Of a DNA stretch of 5,291 bases, positions 1-5,291 are shown piece after piece; position 1 is the stretch's first letter; each line of letters opens with the position of its first letter. The notes under the pieces are model-generated. The model ran no database searches, was not told the DNA's origin, and worked only from the letters and a program-made list of their open reading frames with translations. Location: the NCBI GenBank assembly GCA_041744735.1, contig JBGTKH010000541.1, positions 1 through 5,291 on the forward strand, in the 5' to 3' direction. The translations under genes were made by a program, and so were the position numbers. Source of the stretch: JBGTKH01 sp041744735. Lineage in GTDB: Bacteria; Planctomycetota; Planctomycetia; Pirellulales; Pirellulaceae.

Positions 1-155
1 GCCCGCTGCCGCGGCCCGCGGTGATCCACGTCTGCATCGGCGAACCCATCACGACCGAACAGGCGGCCACGTTCGACGATGAGCAACTGGTCGCCGAACT
101 GCACCGCCGCATTCGGGACTGTCATGCGCTGGCTCGTCGATGTCGCACTCGATAG
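1..155 (+). CDS. C-terminal end of a probable 1-acyl-glycerol-3-phosphate acyltransferase (PlsC family), partial
   Basis: Only the last 50 codons are in the window, read in frame from base 3 to the TAG at 153-155. The peptide begins PLPRPAVIHVCIGEPIT and ends in a helix rich in Arg, His and Leu. The stretch 'hydrophobic-H-V-x-I-GEPI' followed by an amphipathic helix is typical of the C-terminal edge of PlsC-type lysophospholipid acyltransferases, which use acyl-ACP or acyl-CoA to make phosphatidic acid at the inner face of the cytoplasmic membrane. The catalytic HX4D motif would lie upstream, outside the window, so the assignment rests on this tail and on context: plsC directly before rpsA is a conserved arrangement (cmk-plsC-rpsA) in many bacteria. 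Another acyltransferase of the same fold is the main alternative. The stop is followed within 20 bases by a hairpin that may end the transcript. Confidence 0.6.
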   Translation, partial: PLPRPAVIHVCIGEPITTEQAATFDDEQLVAELHRRIRDCHALARRCRTR

Positions 156-172
156 TCCCATAGAAATCCAAG

Positions 173-212
173 GCGTCAGCGAGGGACAGCGATCGGCCTC
201 CCTCGCTTACGC
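173..212. repeat. Imperfect inverted repeat, resembling a dispersed planctomycete intergenic hairpin; possible terminator
   Basis: Bases 173-186 pair with 199-212 at 13 of 14 positions (single mismatch C177/T208), leaving a 12-base loop. The right arm lies in CCTCGCTTACGCGTCGGGTT (201-220, preceded by C200), whose reverse complement I recall as a recurrent intergenic phrase in Pirellulales genomes; that is memory, not a search. The left arm starts 17 bases after the acyltransferase stop, a natural place for a terminator, but no T-run follows, so a classical Rho-independent terminator is not shown. The imperfect left arm suggests a drifting copy of the element. Confidence 0.55.
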
Positions 213-512
213 GTCGGGTTACGATGCAATCGCCGACACATCGCGTATGTCAGTTTAGGCAACTTGGCAAAATCGAGTTCCGCGCGGTTGTCCTGGTTTG
301 CTACTTCTGCTAGATTTACGCGCTTCGCTACAGCCAGAAGTATTGGGCCGCCACGGTGGAGGCCCGGCTAAGGCGATTTTCCAACAACATTCCTTTAACC
401 CCCCGCCGCGTACGCGAATGACTTTGCGGACGCCATCTCGCGCCACTCTGGCCTTGCGTGTACTCGGCACACCCGGCGAGTTTTGAAACGCCGTGGTCAT
501 TTTGAGAGAACT
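213..512 (+). promoter_or_regulatory. Structured leader region upstream of rpsA
   Basis: This stretch has no credible gene. It contains three potential hairpins. In the first, bases 302-309 pair with 335-342 (8 bp, TACTTCTG/CAGAAGTA), with an inner 3-bp stem 311-313/328-330. In the second, 345-349 pair with 361-365 (GGGCC/GGCCC), followed after a G/A mismatch by 351-353/357-359. In the third, 471-478 pair with 489-497 with one bulged T at 494. A 10-base palindrome CGCGTACGCG lies at 407-416. I could not place a convincing sigma70 promoter. The hairpins sit before a gene without a good Shine-Dalgarno site, as in the E. coli rpsA initiation region, where S1 represses its own translation; applying that to this leader is inference. 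Confidence 0.4.
471..497 (+). promoter_or_regulatory. Hairpin just upstream of the rpsA start
   Basis: ACCCGGCG (471-478) pairs with CGCCGTGGT (489-497), leaving T494 bulged, to give eight base pairs with a 10-base loop. The stem ends 15 bases before the ATG at 513. The loop contains an in-frame TTG (483-485) that could be an alternative start, but it would put the initiation codon inside this structure. After the stem comes only GAGAGAA (504-510), which ends two bases before the ATG and is too close to act as a normal Shine-Dalgarno site. Confidence 0.4.
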
Positions 513-2309
513 ATGGTTAACCGCAATCTGATTCGAAGCCTGGACAATGATGAAGAACTGAACGATCTGTTTAACTCGGAGGTGGACAATGTCGAAGAGG
601 CCGTGCTGGCCACGCTGGAAACCGGTGCGGAATTCGATGTCAACAAAATCGTCAACGGCCGCGTGATGCGGATCGACAGTGAGTCGGTGCTGGTCGATAT
701 CGGCTTTAAAAGCGCCGGCACCATTCCGCTGAACGAATGGGAAGAGGGCGAAGACCCGCCGGAAATCGGCCAGACGGTGCAAGTGCTGATCGAAGAGGTC
801 GAAGACGAAACGGGCATGGCCGACGACCCGCACGGCATGGTCAGCCTGAGCAAGCGGAAGGCCGAGAAGATCATCACTTGGCAGAAGATGATGGAGGAGG
901 TCAAGGAAGGCCAGGTTGTCACAGGCACGGTAACCAGAAAAATCAAAGGCGGCTTGCTGGTCGACATCGGCGTGAACGTGTTTCTGCCGGCCAGCCAAGT
1001 GGACATTCGCCGCCCGGCGGACATCGGCGATTACATCGGCCGCGTCGTGCAGTGCGAAGTGCTGAAAATCGACGAAGCGCGGCGGAACATCGTTGTCAGC
1101 CGCCGCTCGCTGATCGAAAAGCAACGGCAAGAAGACCGCGAAGCGTTGCTACGCGAACTTGTCGAACGCCAGTTGCGCAAAGGCATCGTGAAGAACATCG
1201 CGGACTTCGGTGCGTTCGTCGATCTGGGCGGCATCGACGGTTTGCTGCACATCACCGACATGTCGTACGAGCGGATCGGGCACCCGTCCGAGATGGTTTC
1301 GATCGATCAAGAGATCGAGGTCATGATCCTGCACATCGACCGCGAGAAGGAAAAGATCGCACTGGGCCTGAAGCAAAAGCTGCCCAACCCGTGGGAGAAC
1401 GTCGAGGAAAAATACCCCGTCCACACCAAGCACAAGGGCGAGGTGGTGAACGTGATGAGCTACGGCGCATTCGTAAAGCTCGAAGCGGGCATCGAAGGCT
1501 TGGTGCACATCAGCGAAATGTCGTGGACCAAGCGGATCAACCATCCCAGCGAATTGGTGCAGATCGGCGACAAGATCGAAGTCATGATCCTGGGCATCGA
1601 CAAAGGCGGCCAGCAGCTTTCGCTGGGCATGAAGCAAACGCAGGCCAACCCGTGGGACAATGTCACCGAACGGTACCCGATCGACAAGGTGGTCAAAGGC
1701 AAGGTCCGCAACCTGACCAATTACGGTGCGTTCATCGAGTTGGAAGAAGGCATCGACGGACTGCTGCACGTTTCCGACATGTCGTGGACGCGCAAGATTA
1801 GTCACCCGAATGAAATGCTGGAGAAGGGCCAGGAGGTCGAGTGCAAGGTACTGTCGGTTGACCAAGATCGCCGCCGCATCGCGCTGGGTCTGAAGCAGCT
1901 CGATCAAGACCCATGGGCTCACGATATCCCCAGCCGCTACCAGCCGGGCCAGGTCGTTACGGGCAGCGTCACGAAGATCACCAACTTCGGCGTGTTCGTC
2001 GGTTTGGAAGACGGCTTGGAAGGGCTGCTGCACATCTCGGAACTGGCCGACCACAAGGTCGAGAACCCCGAAGAGATCGTGAAAGTCGGCGACGCGATCG
2101 AAGTCAAGATTCTGCGCGTGGACACCGAAGACCGCAAGATCGGCCTGTCGCGCAAGCGCGTCGAGTGGAACGAGGAAGATCACGTCGAAGCCGAAGCCAC
2201 CGCCGCAACTTCGGCGAAAGAGAAGAAGCCGCGCGAGGAATTAAAAGGCGGACTCGGCGAATCCGGCCCGCTGATCAAGACCAAGGCGGCTGGCGAATCT
2301 TCCGAATGA
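513..2309 (+). CDS. rpsA: 30S ribosomal protein S1
   Basis: The product (598 residues from ATG 513) is ribosomal protein S1, which binds single-stranded mRNA and brings it to the 30S subunit. Six S1 (OB-fold) domains are visible at about residues 44-115, 132-198, 216-287, 302-374, 389-461 and 476-547. The first two are divergent, as in other S1 proteins where they dock on the ribosome. Domains 3-6 carry the canonical pattern (IADFGAFVDLGGIDGLLHIT at 228-247, then SYGAFVKL, NYGAFIEL, NFGVFVGL). They are joined by NPWENV, NPWDNV and DPWAHD linkers. The acidic N-terminus (residues 11-31) and a charged tail with GGLGESGPLIKTK (579-591) flank the domains. The length is slightly above the 557 residues of E. 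coli S1. The frame extends upstream to TTG 483, but ATG 513 begins the recognisable protein (MVNRNLIRSL) and lies outside the leader hairpin, so I chose it. The TGA stop is followed by a long non-coding gap, so no downstream gene appears to be co-transcribed. Confidence 0.97.
   Translation: MVNRNLIRSLDNDEELNDLFNSEVDNVEEAVLATLETGAEFDVNKIVNGRVMRIDSESVLVDIGFKSAGTIPLNEWEEGEDPPEIGQTVQVLIEEVEDETGMADDPHGMVSLSKRKAEKIITWQKMMEEVKEGQVVTGTVTRKIKGGLLVDIGVNVFLPASQVDIRRPADIGDYIGRVVQCEVLKIDEARRNIVVSRRSLIEKQRQEDREALLRELVERQLRKGIVKNIADFGAFVDLGGIDGLLHITDMSYERIGHPSEMVSIDQEIEVMILHIDREKEKIALGLKQKLPNPWENVEEKYPVHTKHKGEVVNVMSYGAFVKLEAGIEGLVHISEMSWTKRINHPSELVQIGDKIEVMILGIDKGGQQLSLGMKQTQANPWDNVTERYPIDKVVKGKVRNLTNYGAFIELEEGIDGLLHVSDMSWTRKISHPNEMLEKGQEVECKVLSVDQDRRRIALGLKQLDQDPWAHDIPSRYQPGQVVTGSVTKITNFGVFVGLEDGLEGLLHISELADHKVENPEEIVKVGDAIEVKILRVDTEDRKIGLSRKRVEWNEEDHVEAEATAATSAKEKKPREELKGGLGESGPLIKTKAAGESSE
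1164..2153 (+). repeat. Tandem S1-domain coding repeats with 87-codon (261-bp) period
   Basis: Within rpsA, domains 3 to 6 recur with an exact spacing of 87 residues. The HPSE/HPSE/HPNE motifs start at residues 257, 344 and 431, and the matching NPEE of domain 6 starts at 518. The tryptophan of the NPW/NPW/DPW linkers is at 294, 381 and 468. The units are diverged at the DNA level, so this is an ancient protein repeat and not a recent duplication. Domain 6 departs most from the pattern, with ELADHKVENPEE where the others have SW or SY followed by HPxE. Confidence 0.85.
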
Positions 2310-2382
2310 TCTGAGTGGGATCAGAACCTCCACGGGCGTGTTGGGACGGACATCGGGCGTCAACGGCTGGACCAAAACGATA
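2310..2382. other. Spacer after rpsA; only weak stem-loops seen
   Basis: The rpsA stop overlaps a weak 5-bp inverted repeat, TGATC (2307-2311) with GATCA (2319-2323). A mutually exclusive alternative pairs TCTGA (2310-2314) with TCAGA (2321-2325). Neither is followed by a T-run, so a terminator is not established. GGGCGT occurs twice, at 2334-2339 and 2355-2360. Nothing else is evident before the minus-strand remnant. Confidence 0.3.
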
Positions 2383-2634
2383 TCACGACCGGACCGCGAC
2401 GCCTCCGCAGATCAGAATCGCATACAAGGCCAGCCCGAACACGTTCAGCGCCAGCGACACGATGCCGACGATCTTGCCTGCGTTGGCGGTGCCGGAGTGT
2501 TGGTGGCCGATGTTGTGCTCTTGAATTAGCCGCAGGGCTTGGCTGCCTCGATAGATGGCGAACGGCGCTAGGATGATGCCGAGAGCTTGCGAGCAATCAC
2601 CGTGTGCTAGCCGACTCCAGGCAATGCGAGTAGG
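2383..2634 (-). pseudogene. Start-less remnant of a small DUF4190-like membrane protein
   Basis: Reading the minus strand towards the TGA at 2385-2383 gives an open frame of 83 codons with a clear protein signature from about base 2583 onward. It has a hydrophobic segment LGIILAPFAIYRG, a polar turn SQALRLIQEHNIGHQHSGTA, then NAGKIVGIVSLALNVFGLAL and a hydrophobic end YAILICGG. A hydrophobic segment followed by 'G-x-x-AL-x-x-I', a short loop, then 'A-G-x-I-x-G-I' and a second membrane helix is the layout of small DUF4190-type membrane proteins (CD225-like proteins are similar). The frame has no ATG, GTG or TTG before the first helix and meets a TAG at 2637-2635, so the N-terminus and probably the first helix part are lost. 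The first 17 codons (PTRIAWSRLAHGDCSQA) do not look like the family. I infer a decayed, non-translated copy. The exact family is uncertain; that it is a former membrane protein is more secure. Confidence 0.6.
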
Positions 2635-2672
2635 CTAAACGTGTACTGTGAATTCAGCTACACCGGCTAATC
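2635..2672 (+). other. Short upstream region of the protease gene
   Basis: Only 38 bases separate the minus-strand remnant's in-frame stop from the protease ATG. I see no Shine-Dalgarno sequence (the last bases are CACCGGCTAATC) and no convincing -35/-10 pair, so the promoter, if sigma70-like, may lie within the remnant or be of a different class. Confidence 0.25.
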
Positions 2673-4424
2673 ATGTCCAAGCCAGTCACATGCCCTGAAT
2701 GCCAACATGTCTTCGAGCCTCGGGATCTCCAACCCGCGGAGGCGAAGCGTGCCAACCGCGCCGCGCCCGTGTTGGCGAGTCAAACCAGCACGGACGACAG
2801 CGTTGACGAAAAGTACGCGCTGAACGAGCATCGCGAAGCCTTTGGACTCAACTCGCCGAAAGACGATCCATCGATGAGCCAACAGGCGCGTCGCGGCAGC
2901 AAGCCGTCGCTGGCGCGGCTCGTGCGTTGGGCGGGCGCAAGTATCTTGCTGTTGATACTGATCGTAATCTTGGGAACACTGACCGGATGGGAATCGTGGA
3001 GCCATCGCCGTCCAAATTCTTTTAAGCCAATCACACCACCCAACAACGTCTTCCCGTCGGCGACTAAGACTGAACCGCCGCAGAGCGCAGTCGACGCATC
3101 GTCCAACACAACCGACGTGATTTCACAATCCAATGACTTGCCAAATAACGCCCAGGCTAATTCGCCTCCGAGTCCGACGGCCGACACAGTCGCCAGCGAG
3201 GAAATCGTTAAATCGATCGAAAACTCCGTCGTCAAAATCGAATCCGGTGGCAGCGACGGTTCCAACACGCTGGGCACAGGCTTCGTGATCGACGCACAAG
3301 GTTTAGTGGCCACGAATTATCACGTCATCGCTGATGCCGTGGATGGCCGCGTGCGATTCAAAAGCGGCGCCGTGTACGACATCCAAGGTTACGCCGCCGT
3401 GCAGCCAGCCGACGATTTGGCGATCCTCAAACTGCGCGACCCGCCGCCGAACTTGGCAGCCTTGCGGCTGCGTTATGACGAAGATCCGCCGCGGCTCTCC
3501 GCGGTCGTCGCCATCGGCCATCCGTACGGCGTCGCGTTCTCTCTGTTCGACGGCAAGGTCAGCCGAGTATTGACGACCACCGAACTTTCCGGGCAGTCGC
3601 AACGATTCCTCGAACTGTACATCAACACGTCCTTCCATCATAAGTGGATTCAACACACCGCACGGATTTCCGAAGGCAACAGCGGCGGGCCGCTGATTAA
3701 TCATCTGGGCGAAGTGATTGGCGTGAATATGTGGGTCGATCATCAAGCGAACTTCGCTTATGCACTGCATGTCTCACACTTGCATCGTTTACAGCAAGAC
3801 CTATTGGATGAGATCGCGCCGCTGGAACGATACGCCAGCAAAGAGGCTCAATTGGCCGCCTTGCAACGGCGGCTGACGGCCGAGCACCTGCAGCGGCTGT
3901 TTCAGGACGTGCAAGCGATGAGCTGGCATCCGCGTTCGCCACAGGACTATGAGCGCCTGCAGCAGTTGGCGTGGGCCGTCACCGCCACGCGCTTCGCCGG
4001 CAGTTTGCCCACCGCGGGCACATTCGAAACCAAGCTGCACGATTCGCTCGTTCCCATCGCAGATCAAATTGAAAACACGCTGCGCAAGGAAAAATGGAAC
4101 GCCTTCGGGCAACTTACCATCACCAACGAACTGGCCGCCGCGCAAGTCGGCAAGCCAATGGCTGGCGTCTTCTTCTTCGGCACAGTCGATCGAACGGTCG
4201 AAGGCGACGACGGCTCGCGCGGCGTGCTGATGCAATTGGCCGGCTTCAGACAAATGCTGTTCGTGCCGCTGGACGGAAATCTAGTCGTGTTGACACCAGG
4301 CACACACTGCCTGATACTGGGAGTGAATGACAACGGTCGCACGGTTCATTATGGCGATAACCCACTCAAATTGGTCACCGCGCCTGTCATCGTCAGCCGT
4401 ACGATCTTGCCGCTGACCGATTAG
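2673..4424 (+). CDS. Membrane-anchored trypsin-like (HtrA/DegP-type, PDZ-less) serine protease
   Basis: The 583-residue product has four parts. (1) A cytoplasmic N-terminus with CPECQHVF (C7, C10), half of a zinc ribbon. (2) A single membrane helix at about 87-104 (ILLLILIVILGTLTGW), preceded by Arg/Lys residues, which predicts an N-in, protease-out topology. (3) A low-complexity Ser/Pro/Asn/Thr linker (about 112-173) and then a trypsin fold. (4) About 200 C-terminal residues that I do not recognise. The catalytic triad is visible: H217 in ATNYHVIAD, D248 in ADDLAILKL, S337 in EGNSGGPL; G335 and the following GG fit the oxyanion-hole motif. The spacing matches the S1C (HtrA/DegP) family, but no PDZ domain follows. 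Residues 380-480 look mostly helical with Leu/Gln/Arg-rich stretches, and 481-583 look beta-rich. The likely role is cleavage of envelope or secreted proteins; substrates cannot be inferred. The ATG at 2673 is preferred because the zinc knuckle starts at once after it. Confidence 0.85.
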   Translation: MSKPVTCPECQHVFEPRDLQPAEAKRANRAAPVLASQTSTDDSVDEKYALNEHREAFGLNSPKDDPSMSQQARRGSKPSLARLVRWAGASILLLILIVILGTLTGWESWSHRRPNSFKPITPPNNVFPSATKTEPPQSAVDASSNTTDVISQSNDLPNNAQANSPPSPTADTVASEEIVKSIENSVVKIESGGSDGSNTLGTGFVIDAQGLVATNYHVIADAVDGRVRFKSGAVYDIQGYAAVQPADDLAILKLRDPPPNLAALRLRYDEDPPRLSAVVAIGHPYGVAFSLFDGKVSRVLTTTELSGQSQRFLELYINTSFHHKWIQHTARISEGNSGGPLINHLGEVIGVNMWVDHQANFAYALHVSHLHRLQQDLLDEIAPLERYASKEAQLAALQRRLTAEHLQRLFQDVQAMSWHPRSPQDYERLQQLAWAVTATRFAGSLPTAGTFETKLHDSLVPIADQIENTLRKEKWNAFGQLTITNELAAAQVGKPMAGVFFFGTVDRTVEGDDGSRGVLMQLAGFRQMLFVPLDGNLVVLTPGTHCLILGVNDNGRTVHYGDNPLKLVTAPVIVSRTILPLTD

Positions 4425-4442
4425 CGTGGCCTATCCGCACGC
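4424..4442 (+). terminator. Weak candidate terminator hairpin after the protease gene
   Basis: GCGTG (4424-4428), which starts on the last base of the stop codon, pairs with CACGC (4438-4442). G4429 can also pair with C4436 if G4437 is bulged. The downstream bases CTTCCCTAAC are pyrimidine-rich but not a T-run, so intrinsic termination is only a possibility. Confidence 0.25.
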
Positions 4443-4617
4443 CTTCCCTAACAGTCGCTGTTTGCGCATCTTGCCGCGAGTATTTCATCGAGTGATTTGA
4501 ACGAAATAGACCGTCTCTGTCGTCTTAAACCACTGAGTATGAACTGGATAAGTCGATATCGCATTTCGAAACGTTAGCCATTGGATCACTGCTGCCAAAG
4601 CTTGCTGGCAAGTTTAG
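4443..4617. other. Non-coding spacer, lower GC than the genes
   Basis: I see no gene or gene remnant on either strand here. The only structure is a small inverted repeat TGCCA (4593-4597) / TGGCA (4606-4610) enclosing the palindrome AAGCTT, too weak to call a terminator. The base composition is visibly more AT-rich than the flanking genes, as expected upstream of a promoter. Confidence 0.35.
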
Positions 4618-4662
4618 GTTGACCAAAAAATTTGGATCGGTACAATTTTTCGTTGGTTCAAC
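4618..4662. promoter_or_regulatory. Imperfect inverted repeat flanking the ispE promoter (possible operator)
   Basis: GTTGACCAA (4618-4626) and TTGGTTCAAC (4653-4662) are inverted copies apart from one extra T in the right arm. The left arm covers the -35 box and the right arm covers the predicted transcription start, an arrangement compatible with a repressor or activator site, or with chance in a T/A-rich stretch. No regulator can be named from the sequence. Confidence 0.25.
4619..4646 (+). promoter_or_regulatory. Sigma70-type promoter for ispE
   Basis: TTGACC (4619-4624; five of six match TTGACA) and TACAAT (4641-4646; five of six match TATAAT) are separated by 16 bases. This is the best housekeeping promoter in the window. 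It predicts transcription from near 4653 and a leader of only about 22 bases before the ispE ATG. The -35 box and spacer contain a small palindrome CCAAA-AAA-TTTGG (4623-4635). Confidence 0.6.
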
Positions 4663-4674
4663 AGGCAGTAAACC

Positions 4675-5291
4675 ATGCAACTCATTCGGTCGGGCTCGGC
4701 GCTGGAAGTACATTCGCCGGCCAAGTTGAATCTGTTTCTGGAGGTGCTTGCCCGGCGAGATGACGGCTATCACGAGATTGAAACTCTGATGGTGGCCATC
4801 AACATATTCGACACCTTGATTGTTTCGGCAAATTCGGAAGGGCTGCTGCGACTGACGTGTAACTGGGCTTCTGGGAGAGAAGCACGGCGGGTCGCCAGAG
4901 AATCGCACGACGGGGGATCGTCAGACGGCGGTTGCACGTTGGGCGATTTGCCGGAAGGGACGGGCAACATTGTTCTGCAAGCGATAGAGCGGCTGCGATT
5001 TCGTGCTGGTGTTCAGTCGGGCCTTTCGGTGCGGCTTATCAAACGCATCCCATCGGCGGCCGGATTGGGCGGTGCATCGAGCGACGCGGCGGCGGCACTC
5101 GTGGCGGCCAACGAAGTTTGGCGGCTGGGTTGGACACAGCAGCGGTTGGCAGAAGTCGCGGCCGAACTCGGCAGCGACATCCCGTTCTTCTTCGGCAGTG
5201 GTTCGTTTGGCAGCGGCGCGGCAGTGTGCCGTGGGCGTGGCGAGCGGATCGAACCGATTGCCGGCTTGCCGCCGATGCACTTCGTCGTCGT
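4675..5291 (+). CDS. ispE: 4-diphosphocytidyl-2-C-methyl-D-erythritol kinase, N-terminal 205 codons (runs off the window)
   Basis: IspE phosphorylates the 2-hydroxyl of CDP-methylerythritol with ATP, the fourth step of the MEP route to isoprenoid precursors, in the cytosol. The GHMP-kinase signatures are all present. SPAKLNLFLEV carries the catalytic lysine (K17, equivalent to K10 in E. coli) and is followed by RRDDGYHEIETLM. The ATP-binding loop is PSAAGLGGASSDAAAAL (126-142). GSDIPFFFGSG supplies the catalytic aspartate (D168, equivalent to E. coli D141). The ATG at 4675 gives the usual short N-terminus; AGG at 4663-4665 is a weak Shine-Dalgarno candidate nine bases upstream. Residues about 62-95 form an insertion of roughly 24 residues relative to E. 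coli IspE, rich in Arg, Ser, Gly and Asp, between the strand LRL and GNIVLQA. The frame is open to the last base; family members are usually 280-310 residues, so about a third is missing. Confidence 0.95.
   Translation, partial: MQLIRSGSALEVHSPAKLNLFLEVLARRDDGYHEIETLMVAINIFDTLIVSANSEGLLRLTCNWASGREARRVARESHDGGSSDGGCTLGDLPEGTGNIVLQAIERLRFRAGVQSGLSVRLIKRIPSAAGLGGASSDAAAALVAANEVWRLGWTQQRLAEVAAELGSDIPFFFGSGSFGSGAAVCRGRGERIEPIAGLPPMHFVV

Noticed and set aside
264..292. TTGGCA at 264-269 as a -35 box for rpsA
   Set aside because: No -10-like hexamer occurs at 16-18 bases; GTTGTC/TTGTCC there are poor matches.
298..486. Small plus-strand open frame in the rpsA leader starting at TTG
   Set aside because: It has no recognisable domain, no ribosome-binding site and overlaps the leader hairpins; a leader peptide cannot be excluded but has no support.
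483..512. TTG at 483 as the rpsA start (ten extra residues)
   Set aside because: It lies in the loop of a hairpin, has no ribosome-binding site and adds residues unlike S1 N-termini; ATG 513 is the simpler choice.
255..1130. Long minus-strand open frame (291 codons) opposite the 5' half of rpsA
   Set aside because: It is antisense to a certain gene and has a composition typical of reverse frames in GC-rich coding DNA (His, Asp, Arg, Val rich, no family motif).
1164..2153. CRISPR-like or tandem DNA repeat
   Set aside because: The 261-bp periodicity is explained by protein-level S1 domains; the DNA units are diverged and there are no spacers.
1149..2183. Minus-strand open frame (344 codons) opposite the 3' half of rpsA
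   Set aside because: Its apparent internal repeats simply mirror the S1-domain repeats on the other strand; no independent protein signature.
2315..2529. Two overlapping small plus-strand open frames after rpsA
   Set aside because: They are shadows of the minus-strand membrane-protein remnant, which has the only protein-like signature in this stretch.
4525..4908. Minus-strand open frame across the ispE start
   Set aside because: It is antisense to ispE and its promoter and shows no domain or start signal.

Overview
The window looks like chromosomal DNA from a planctomycete, most likely of the Pirellulales. The evidence is indirect: GC-rich housekeeping genes without clear Shine-Dalgarno sites, an intergenic hairpin containing the 'CCTCGCTTACGCGTCGGGTT' phrase that I recall as frequent between genes in that group, a membrane-anchored trypsin-like protease that starts with a zinc-knuckle motif, and a fragment of a small membrane protein resembling families abundant in planctomycetes. 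No plasmid, phage or insertion-sequence gene is visible.

Layout. Positions 1-155 hold the last 50 codons of a probable PlsC-type acyltransferase. A 357-bp leader follows (156-512), with an imperfect dispersed-repeat-like hairpin just after the stop and three further hairpins towards rpsA. The rpsA gene (513-2309, +) encodes a six-domain ribosomal protein S1. The 363-bp gap after it (2310-2672) contains a decayed fragment on the minus strand, the C-terminal two thirds or so of a small DUF4190-like membrane protein with no start codon. Positions 2673-4424 (+) encode a 583-residue, single-pass, HtrA/trypsin-fold serine protease with an intact His-Asp-Ser triad, no PDZ domain and an unrecognised C-terminal region. 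After a 250-bp gap with a good sigma70-type promoter, ispE begins at 4675 and runs off the window end.

How they relate. plsC next to rpsA matches the cmk-plsC-rpsA order conserved in many bacteria. The other genes do not form an obvious pathway: IspE makes isoprenoid precursors (MEP pathway), S1 recruits mRNA to the ribosome, and the protease is probably an envelope quality-control or signalling enzyme. The long spacers and the separate ispE promoter suggest individually transcribed genes, all on the plus strand. I found no convincing new multi-gene system. The points most worth a second look are the protease architecture, the structured rpsA leader, the gene remnant and the inverted repeat around the ispE promoter.
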